Shown: piece by piece, positions 1 to 5,666 of the stretch | How positions within the stretch are numbered: position 1 is the stretch's first letter | Layout of the letters: every line of letters starts with the position of its first letter | Assembly: GCA_014804185.1 (NCBI GenBank) | Contig: JAAVAG010000115.1 | Span: 1 to 5,924 of the forward strand | Direction of reading: 5' to 3' | Source: Lachnospiraceae bacterium | GTDB lineage: Bacteria > Bacillota > Clostridia > Lachnospirales > Lachnospiraceae | DNA length: 5,924 bases | Notes under the pieces: model-generated | Told to the model about the DNA's origin: nothing | What the model saw: the letters and a program-made list of their open reading frames with translations, nothing else | Database searches by the model: none | Made by a program: the position numbers and the translations under genes

Positions 1-308
1 AACTGGAAAAAAATAAAAAAATATGGTATGCATACAGCCAGGAGGAGCTGGACGGTATTCTTGCTGAGGTAGGAAGAGATCAGAATAATAAGATCCAGCG
101 CTATAAGGGACTTGGCGAGATGGATGCGGAGCAGCTTTGGGAGACGACCATGGATCCTGCCCGGCGTATTCTGATGAGAGTGAATATAGATGAGGAGACC
201 GAGTCGGAAATCGATCTTACATTTACCACTCTGATGGGTGATAAGGTGGAACCCAGAAGAGAGTTTATAGAAGAGAACGCGAAGTTTGTAAAGAACCTGG
301 ATATTTAA
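1..308 (+). CDS. gyrB: DNA gyrase subunit B, C-terminal end (5' truncated by window)
   Basis: This is the last 101 codons of the ATPase subunit of DNA gyrase, the type IIA topoisomerase that negatively supercoils DNA with GyrA. The frame is open from base 3 (Leu-Glu-Lys-Asn...) through TAA at 306-308. The start lies upstream of the window, so the ATG at 120 is an internal Met, not a start. The visible part is the end of the TOPRIM region and the GyrA-contacting tail. It includes KKIWYAYSQEEL, the near-invariant gyrase segment QRYKGLGEMDAEQLWETTMDP (split across bases 98-161), and the family-typical ending GDKVEPRREFIEENA...NLDI. The length and wording of the tail fit a Gram-positive GyrB of about 640 aa without the insertion seen in enterobacteria. 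ParE is the main alternative, but the adjacent gyrA and the ending favour GyrB. gyrA follows after 30 nt. Confidence 0.97.
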   Translation, partial: LEKNKKIWYAYSQEELDGILAEVGRDQNNKIQRYKGLGEMDAEQLWETTMDPARRILMRVNIDEETESEIDLTFTTLMGDKVEPRREFIEENAKFVKNLDI

Positions 309-322
309 CGGAAAGCTTATGT

Positions 323-328
323 CGGAGG
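323..328 (+). promoter_or_regulatory. Ribosome binding site of gyrA
   Basis: CGGAGG lies 10 nt before the ATG at 339, which supports that start. It is in the 30-nt gyrB-gyrA gap. That gap shows no hairpin or promoter-like hexamers, so gyrA is probably co-transcribed with gyrB. Confidence 0.85.
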
Positions 329-338
329 CTTAAATTTA

Positions 339-2930
339 ATGGATGATCAAATTTTTGATAAAAATACGGAGCAGGAAATCGATAAGGTCCATGTGGTAGA
401 TCTGAAAGAGAGAATGGAGACATTCTATATCGACTATGCAATGAGCGTTATTGCATCGAGAGCTCTTCCGGATGTGAGAGACGGATTGAAGCCGGTTCAG
501 AGAAGAATTTTATATTCTATGATAGAGCTGAACAACGGCCCGGATAAGCCTCACAGAAAAAGTGCCCGTATTGTCGGTGATACCATGGGTAAATATCACC
601 CGCATGGAGACAGTTCCATCTATGGCGCCCTTGTAAATATGGCGCAGGATTGGAATATGAGATACACCCTGGTAGACGGACATGGGAATTTCGGTTCCAT
701 GGACGGAGACGATGCCGCGGCAATGCGTTATACGGAGGCAAGGCTCTCTAAAGTTTCCATGGAGCTTCTGGCGGATATCAATAAGGATACGGTAGATTTT
801 GTTCCAAACTTTGACGATACGGAAAAAGAACCCGTTGTCATGCCCAGCCGCTACCCGAATCTTCTGGTAAACGGAACTACGGGCATTGCCGTGGGGATGG
901 CTACCAATATTCCTCCGCATAATCTGAGAGAGGTTGTAAAGGCGGTTGTAAAAATCATTGACAATCGTGTAATGGAAGACAGAAATACGACCATGGAGGA
1001 AATACTTGAAATTATCAAAGCGCCGGATTTTCCAACAGGCGGCCTGATTCTTGGCACAAGGGGATGCGAGGAGGCATACAGAACCGGAAGAGGGAAAATC
1101 AGAGTTCGTGCGGTGACGGATATAGAGACGCTTCCAAACGGAAAGTCTCAGATCATTGCCACGCAGCTTCCCTATATGGTAAACAAGGCCAATCTGATCA
1201 TGAAGATAGCCGATCTTGTGAAGACAAAGAAAATAGACGGAATTACGGATATCCGTGACGAGTCGAACCGTGAGGGAATCAGAGTTGTGATAGAACTCCG
1301 CCGGGATGCCAACGCCAATGTAATCCTGAACCAGTTGTATAAGCATACGCAGCTTCAGGATACGTTTGGCGTGATTATGCTGGCTCTGGTCAACAATGAA
1401 CCAAAGGTTATGAATCTTCTTGATATGCTGACATATTATCTGCTGCATCAGGAAGACGTGGTGACCAGGCGTACAAAATATGAACTCAACAAGGCGGAAG
1501 AGAGAGATCATATTTTACAGGGACTTCTGAAAGCGCTGGATTTTATTGACGAAGTAATATCCATTATCCGCAGCAGCCAGAATACGCAGATTGCAAAGGA
1601 AAGACTCATTGAGCGTTTCGAATTGACCGAAATACAGGCACAGGCCATTGTGGATATGCGTCTGCGCGCTCTGACAGGTCTGGAACGGGAAAAACTGGAA
1701 AATGAGCATCAGGAACTCCTTATAAAAATAAAGGAATTAAGAGCAATTCTGGGAGATGAAAAACTCCTTTTGGGTGTGATCAAAGAAGAAATTATGATCA
1801 TTGCCGAAAAATTCGGAGACGACAGGCGCAGCAGTATCGGCGTAGATGTGTATGATATGGGTGTGAAAGATCTGATCCCCATTGAAAATACAGTGATTGC
1901 TATGACCAGGCTTGGTTATATCAAACGAATGACGGTGGATAATTTTAAGGTTCAGAACCGCGGCGGAAAGGGCATCAAGGGAATGCAGACTATCGATGAG
2001 GATTACATTGAGGATCTGCTTATGACGACGACGCACCATTATCTGAATTTCTTTACAAATTTTGGCAGAGTTTATCGTCTGCAGGCTTATGAGATACCGG
2101 AGGCGGGCAGAACGGCAAGGGGAACTGCCATTGTAAATCTTCTGCAGTTGATGCCCGGGGAAAAAATAACCGCCATGATACCCATCAGAAATTATGACAG
2201 GGATAAAAATCTGTTTATGGTCACGAAAAACGGGATTATTAAAAAGACCTCTCTGATGGAATACTATAATATCAGAAAAAGTGGTCTTATTGCTATTAAT
2301 CTCCGTGAGGATGACGAACTTATAGAGGTGAAGCTGACAGATGAGAACAGTGAAATTTTCCTTGTGACAAAGTATGGTATGTGCATTCGGTTCAAGGAGA
2401 CGGATGTGAGGGCTACCGGTCGTTCCTCCATGGGTGTGATTGGTATGAATCTGTCCCGGGGGGATGAAATTGTCGGCATGCAGCTTCACACCCAGGGAAA
2501 TAAGCTGCTCTTTGTATCGGAAAACGGTCTTGGAAAAAGAACGGAAATCGATGAATTCACGGTACAAAACCGCGGCGGAAAAGGCATAAAATGTTATAAA
2601 ATCAATGAAAAAACGGGAAATCTTATCGGTGTGAAAGCCGTAAATGATCAGGATGAAATCATGATCATCAGCACGGAAGGAATTCTGATACAGATCAGAG
2701 TGCAGGATATCCGCATTTCAGGCCGTATATCATCCGGTGTAAAACTCATCGACCTGAGCGAAGGGGAAAAAGTTGCCCAGTTTGCAAAAGTGAGAGAAAA
2801 AATATCCGATGGCGATAAGGAATTTGATAATATCGAGGAAGCGTTGGAGGATGTCCAAAAAGATCCGATAGAATTTGAAGATTTTGAAGATGAGGAAGAA
2901 GTAACGCTTCCCGTAGAAGAGGAAGATTAG
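339..2930 (+). CDS. gyrA: DNA gyrase subunit A
   Basis: This is the DNA breakage-reunion subunit of gyrase (A2B2), cytoplasmic, acting with GyrB. It has 863 aa, within the usual range of about 800-880. Domain order is: N-terminal winged-helix/CAP region (about 30-140), tower, coiled-coil gate (about 360-490), and a six-bladed beta-pinwheel C-terminal domain (about 500-820). The catalytic Tyr is Y131 in AAAMRYTEARLS (E. coli Y122), preceded by R130. The quinolone region reads HPHGDSSIYGALVNMAQ (87-103): the Ser83 equivalent is S92, while the Asp87 equivalent is G96. A canonical GyrA box, QNRGGKG, is at 539-545, which distinguishes GyrA from ParC. The same heptapeptide recurs at 743-749. Residues 832-863 form a strongly acidic tail. 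The start is the only ATG fitting the CGGAGG site. It sits between gyrB and a MATE exporter with no visible terminator. Confidence 0.98.
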   Translation: MDDQIFDKNTEQEIDKVHVVDLKERMETFYIDYAMSVIASRALPDVRDGLKPVQRRILYSMIELNNGPDKPHRKSARIVGDTMGKYHPHGDSSIYGALVNMAQDWNMRYTLVDGHGNFGSMDGDDAAAMRYTEARLSKVSMELLADINKDTVDFVPNFDDTEKEPVVMPSRYPNLLVNGTTGIAVGMATNIPPHNLREVVKAVVKIIDNRVMEDRNTTMEEILEIIKAPDFPTGGLILGTRGCEEAYRTGRGKIRVRAVTDIETLPNGKSQIIATQLPYMVNKANLIMKIADLVKTKKIDGITDIRDESNREGIRVVIELRRDANANVILNQLYKHTQLQDTFGVIMLALVNNEPKVMNLLDMLTYYLLHQEDVVTRRTKYELNKAEERDHILQGLLKALDFIDEVISIIRSSQNTQIAKERLIERFELTEIQAQAIVDMRLRALTGLEREKLENEHQELLIKIKELRAILGDEKLLLGVIKEEIMIIAEKFGDDRRSSIGVDVYDMGVKDLIPIENTVIAMTRLGYIKRMTVDNFKVQNRGGKGIKGMQTIDEDYIEDLLMTTTHHYLNFFTNFGRVYRLQAYEIPEAGRTARGTAIVNLLQLMPGEKITAMIPIRNYDRDKNLFMVTKNGIIKKTSLMEYYNIRKSGLIAINLREDDELIEVKLTDENSEIFLVTKYGMCIRFKETDVRATGRSSMGVIGMNLSRGDEIVGMQLHTQGNKLLFVSENGLGKRTEIDEFTVQNRGGKGIKCYKINEKTGNLIGVKAVNDQDEIMIISTEGILIQIRVQDIRISGRISSGVKLIDLSEGEKVAQFAKVREKISDGDKEFDNIEEALEDVQKDPIEFEDFEDEEEVTLPVEEED
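1953..1973 (+). repeat. GyrA box, copy 1 (coding for QNRGGKG)
   Basis: Codons 539-545 of gyrA encode the canonical GyrA box in the first blade of the C-terminal pinwheel, the element needed for DNA wrapping in studied gyrases. A 14-base run (1956-1969) is identical to the second copy 612 nt downstream. Confidence 0.85.
2565..2585 (+). repeat. Second GyrA-box heptapeptide (coding for QNRGGKG)
   Basis: Codons 743-749 repeat the full heptapeptide in a later blade, probably the fifth. With the next two codons (QNRGGKGIK), 23 of 27 bases match copy 1, and all four differences are synonymous third-position changes. E. coli has only a degenerate motif here. I recall a fuller motif in Firmicute GyrA proteins, so this is probably lineage-typical. 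Confidence 0.75.
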
Positions 2931-2936
2931 TTTTTT

Positions 2937-4310
2937 ATGAATGTAAGCGCTTTGGGACAGGAAGAAAAAGTGAAATATCTGACTACGGAACCGGTACCCC
3001 ATCTGATCTGTCAGATGGCGGTGCCGACCATTATCAGTATGCTTGTGACTTCCTTTTACAATATGGCGGATACCTTTTTCGTGGGGAAAATAGACACAGA
3101 TTCCACGGCGGCCGTGGGAGTGGTCTTTTCTATTATGGCTCTGATTCAGGCCTGCGGATTTTTTTTCGGACATGGTTCAGGAAATTATATTTCCAGGAAA
3201 CTGGGGGCAAAGGAGTATGAAGACGCCAATGCAATGGCGGCCTGCGGTTTTTATTGTTCCTTTATTGCAGGTCTTGTGTTGGGGATATTGGGCTTATTGT
3301 TTCTGGAACCTTTAGCGCTTTTACTGGGGGCCATTCCCGATTTTATGGATCAGACGAAACAATATCTCGGCATTATACTGCTTGGCACACCCTTTATGAT
3401 GTCACAGCTTGTGCTGAATAATCAGCTTCGGTTTCAGGGAAGCGCTTCCTTTGCCATGGTTGGGATTGTCACAGGAGCAGTGGTCAACATTGCGCTGGAT
3501 CCTATTTTTATTTTTGTATTTCAAATGGGTGTTTCAGGCGCAGCTGCAGCTACAGTGGTCAGTCAGCTGATCAGTTTTTGTTTATTGTGGCTGGAGAGCC
3601 ATAAAGGCGGAAATATTAAAGTGAAGTGGAAAAATTTTCACCCTGACTTTGCTTCCCTGAAAGAAATATTCAAGGGAGGATTACCTTCCCTGTGCAGGCA
3701 GGGATTGGGAAGTGTTGCAACTATATGTCTGAACAGATCTGCGGGGATGTTTGCAGGAGAATACACGGTGCAGGCCATTGCCGCTATGTCTGTGGTAACA
3801 AGGATCACTATGTTTGCCAATTCCGCTCTGATTGGATTCGGACAGGGATTCCAGCCTGTGTGCGGTATGAATTATGGGGCGGGAAAATATGACAGGGTTC
3901 GGGAAGGTTTCTGGTTTTGTGTAAAAACCGCGTTATGCTTTCTTGTTGTTGTTTCTGTTTTTGGAATTTTGTTTGCGGAACCTCTTGTGACTTTATTCAG
4001 AAAAGATGATCCTGACGTAATCCGGATCGGAACAACCGCTCTGAGATTACAATGTATTGCCTTTCCCTTAAGTTCCTTTGTTGTTATATGTAATATGTAT
4101 CTGCAGTCTATCGGAAAAGCGGCGAAAGCTTCTATTGTGGCAGCGTCGCGGCAGGGAATTTTCTTCCTGCCGCTGATCTGGATTCTGCCGTATTTTATGG
4201 GACTTTTTGGAGTACAGATTTCCCAGATGATATCCGATATATGTTCTTTCTTCCTGGCGGTGCCTCTGGGAATCAGCGTTCTCAGGGAGATGAAACAAAA
4301 AGAAAATTAG
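2937..4310 (+). CDS. MATE family multidrug efflux transporter (MepA-like)
   Basis: This is an inner-membrane exporter of the multidrug and toxic compound extrusion family, which uses Na+ or H+ antiport. It has 457 aa, normal for the family, and about 12 hydrophobic helices (roughly 28-50, 58-80, 98-122, 143-165, 172-196, 198-219, 247-268, 278-300, 326-348, 365-387, 405-423, 425-447). Family features are FYNMADTFFVG at 40-50 (end of helix 1), VNIALDPIFIF at 183-193, and GFGQGFQPVCGMNYGAGKYD at 300-319. The last resembles the MepA branch rather than NorM or DinF. Substrate cannot be read from sequence. The ATG is 6 nt after the gyrA stop; its SD (GAGGAAG, 2919-2925) lies in the last gyrA codons, 11 nt away. 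A GTG at 2970 with AGGAAG at 2959-2964 is an alternative start (446 aa). Its stop overlaps that of convergent coaBC. Confidence 0.93.
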   Translation: MNVSALGQEEKVKYLTTEPVPHLICQMAVPTIISMLVTSFYNMADTFFVGKIDTDSTAAVGVVFSIMALIQACGFFFGHGSGNYISRKLGAKEYEDANAMAACGFYCSFIAGLVLGILGLLFLEPLALLLGAIPDFMDQTKQYLGIILLGTPFMMSQLVLNNQLRFQGSASFAMVGIVTGAVVNIALDPIFIFVFQMGVSGAAAATVVSQLISFCLLWLESHKGGNIKVKWKNFHPDFASLKEIFKGGLPSLCRQGLGSVATICLNRSAGMFAGEYTVQAIAAMSVVTRITMFANSALIGFGQGFQPVCGMNYGAGKYDRVREGFWFCVKTALCFLVVVSVFGILFAEPLVTLFRKDDPDVIRIGTTALRLQCIAFPLSSFVVICNMYLQSIGKAAKASIVAASRQGIFFLPLIWILPYFMGLFGVQISQMISDICSFFLAVPLGISVLREMKQKEN

Positions 4311-5503
4311 TTGTTATTATATGACAATATAGCGTCTATAATCTGTTTTGCCGCTTCGTCCTTGCTCATGATCGGAAGCTGTTTAAAACTTTCACGGGTG
4401 ATCAGAGTGATAATATTGGTATCTGTTCCGAATCCCGCTCCCGACTGTTTCAGATTATTAGCGACGATCATGTCCGCATGTTTTTTCTCCAGCTTTGCGC
4501 GGGAATTATCCAGCATATTTTCTGTTTCCATGGAAAATCCGCAGAGAAATTGTTTCTCTGTCTTATGTTCTCCCAGAAACTGCAGGATATCTTCTGTTCT
4601 TTCCAGAGAAATGGAGAGATCCCCATCTTTTTTCTTTATTTTTTCATCCGATGTAAATAAAGGACGGTAGTCCGCCACAGCGGCGGCTTTTATAATAATA
4701 TCCTGTCGTTCGTAACATTCTTTTACCGCCTCAAACATATCCCTGGCGGATTCGATTTCCACAATCTTTACAAAGGGAGGTTTTGGCGTATCTGTTTTTC
4801 CTGTGATCAGTGTTACTTCGGCGCCTCTTTGCATACAATGTCTGGCTATGGCATATCCCATTTTTCCGGTAGAATGATTGGTGATGTAGCGCACCGGATC
4901 AATTTTTTCCATGGTGGGTCCTGCGGTTACCAGTACCCTTTTGCCAATCATATCTTTTTCAAAGGAAATTTCCCGCAGAATATATTCCAGAAGCGTCTGT
5001 TCGGAAGGCATTTTACCCGGACCGGTATCCCCGCATGCCAGATATCCCGTATCAGGCGTGATCACCTCATATCCATAATTCTGAAGTTTTTTTATGTTGT
5101 CCTGTACGATGGGATTTTCATACATATGAGTATTCATGGCAGGAGAGATAATTTTTTTGCAGGAACAGGCCATCACTGTTGTCGTCAGCATATCATCGGC
5201 GATTCCGCCTGCTATTTTTCCGATCACATTGGCGGATGCAGGCGCTACCAGTACTACATCGGTGGATTTTGCAAGAGATACATGTTCCACATTATACTGA
5301 AAATTCCGGTCAAAAGTATCGATCAGACATTTATTTCCGGTCAGAGTCTCAAAGGTGATCGGATTGATAAACTGAGTGGCGTTCTGTGTCATAAGAACGG
5401 TGGTGTTTGCATGGAGTTTTTGCAGCATGCTTGCCAGATTGGCAATTTTATAAGCCGCGATGCTGCCTGTCACGGCCAAAACAACATTTTTTCCCTGTAA
5501 CAT
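4307..5503 (-). CDS. coaBC: Bifunctional phosphopantothenoylcysteine decarboxylase / phosphopantothenate-cysteine ligase
   Basis: This cytoplasmic enzyme (Dfp) carries out two steps of coenzyme A synthesis: it joins 4'-phosphopantothenate to cysteine with CTP (CoaB) and decarboxylates the product to 4'-phosphopantetheine (CoaC, FMN). It has 398 aa from the chosen start, normal for the fusion. The CoaC half (about 1-180) shows TGSIAAYK (12-19), the active-site His (H74, VEHVSLAKS), PAMNTHMY with N124, and GYLACGDTGPGKM with C157. The CoaB half (about 187-398) shows VTAGPTMEKIDPVRYITNHS with N209, AAAVADYRP, and DEKIKKK with K288. These correspond to E. coli H75, N125, C158, N210 and K289, so both activities look intact. 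The ATG at 5503 lies 9 nt from the SD core; an in-frame ATG at 5509 (400 aa) is only 3 nt away. It is divergent from the yhdT-like gene. Confidence 0.96.
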   Translation of the reverse strand: MLQGKNVVLAVTGSIAAYKIANLASMLQKLHANTTVLMTQNATQFINPITFETLTGNKCLIDTFDRNFQYNVEHVSLAKSTDVVLVAPASANVIGKIAGGIADDMLTTTVMACSCKKIISPAMNTHMYENPIVQDNIKKLQNYGYEVITPDTGYLACGDTGPGKMPSEQTLLEYILREISFEKDMIGKRVLVTAGPTMEKIDPVRYITNHSTGKMGYAIARHCMQRGAEVTLITGKTDTPKPPFVKIVEIESARDMFEAVKECYERQDIIIKAAAVADYRPLFTSDEKIKKKDGDLSISLERTEDILQFLGEHKTEKQFLCGFSMETENMLDNSRAKLEKKHADMIVANNLKQSGAGFGTDTNIITLITRESFKQLPIMSKDEAAKQIIDAILSYNNN

Positions 5504-5510
5504 ATACATC

Positions 5511-5516
5511 TTCCTT
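5511..5516 (-). promoter_or_regulatory. Ribosome binding site of coaBC
   Basis: On the - strand AAGGAA (5516 to 5511) follows an A run. The GG core is 9 nt from the ATG at 5503 but only 3 nt from the ATG at 5509. This is the reason for choosing the shorter protein. Confidence 0.7.
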
Positions 5517-5538
5517 TTCTGTCATTTTTATGGTTGTA

Positions 5539-5567
5539 ATTATAATCTACTTTTCATAGGAACACAA
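5539..5567 (-). promoter_or_regulatory. Candidate sigma-A-type promoter of coaBC
   Basis: On the - strand a perfect TATAAT -10 (5544 to 5539) lies 17 nt from a weak -35, TTGTGT (5567 to 5562; first three bases match consensus). Transcription would start near 5532, giving a leader of roughly 30 nt. The -35 lies at the middle of the 5555-5579 inverted repeat. The weak -35 might point to an activator or simply a modest promoter. Recognised by eye only. Confidence 0.5.
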
Positions 5568-5579
5568 TACAATCCTATG
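5555..5579. promoter_or_regulatory. Operator-like inverted repeat between coaBC and yhdT-like gene
   Basis: A perfect 7-bp inverted repeat, CATAGGA-N11-TCCTATG, is centred at 5567 (arms 5555-5561 and 5573-5579). The centre-to-centre spacing of 18 nt is close to two helical turns, as for a dimeric DNA-binding protein. It covers the proposed -35 of coaBC and ends one base before the proposed -35 of the divergent gene. No T run follows, so it is not a terminator. The regulator is unknown, and I do not recognise the half-site as that of a named family. Confidence 0.5.
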
Positions 5580-5608
5580 TTGCCATTCTATCCAATTTAT
5601 TATAAAAT
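5580..5608 (+). promoter_or_regulatory. Candidate sigma-A-type promoter of the yhdT-like gene
   Basis: TTGCCA (5580-5585, 5 of 6 to consensus) is 17 nt from TAAAAT (5603-5608, 5 of 6). TATAAA at 5601-5606 overlaps as an alternative -10 with shorter spacing. The start would be near 5615, giving a leader of about 50 nt with no obvious riboswitch or hairpin. It abuts the inverted repeat at 5555-5579. Confidence 0.5.
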
Positions 5609-5651
5609 ACATTCTGGCAGATATCTTTGGAAAAGAATCTGACCCTATAGA

Positions 5652-5658
5652 AAAGGAG
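5652..5658 (+). promoter_or_regulatory. Ribosome binding site of yhdT-like gene
   Basis: AAAGGAG is 8 nt before the ATG at 5667, separated by a T-rich spacer. It is a strong site that fixes this start over the in-frame internal ATG at codon 14. Confidence 0.85.
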
Positions 5659-5666
5659 ATTTTTTT

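Noticed and set aside
120..308. ATG at 120 as start of a small 62-aa gene
   Set aside because: The same frame is open upstream to base 3 with typical GyrB sequence, so this Met is internal to gyrB.
319..333. Four-codon mini-ORF (Met-Ser-Glu-Ala-stop) over the gyrA SD, a possible leader peptide
   Set aside because: It is very short, with only a weak GGAA before it. In a 30-nt gap such an ORF is easily due to chance.
510..1511. 333-codon open frame on the - strand inside gyrA
   Set aside because: It lies wholly antisense to well-conserved gyrA sequence. It has no SD before its ATG, and the translation has no recognisable domain. It is a shadow of gyrA codon use.
1737..2567. 276-codon open frame on the - strand inside gyrA
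   Set aside because: It starts at TTG without an SD and covers the conserved GyrA C-terminal domain on the other strand. The translation has no recognisable family.
2730..3173. 147-codon open frame on the - strand across the gyrA-exporter junction
   Set aside because: It is antisense to two real genes and the protein looks random, so the adjacent coding frames explain it.
4829..5500. 223-codon open frame on the + strand inside coaBC
   Set aside because: It is antisense to intact, motif-rich coaBC, with no SD or recognisable domain.
5541..5546. TATAAT on the + strand as a second promoter for the yhdT-like gene
   Set aside because: The sequence is part of the symmetric ATTATAAT also used on the - strand. 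No acceptable -35 lies about 17 nt upstream on the + strand.
5555..5579. Inverted repeat read as an intrinsic terminator of either divergent gene
   Set aside because: It lies upstream of both genes, the stem is AT-rich and only 7 bp with an 11-nt loop, and no T run follows.
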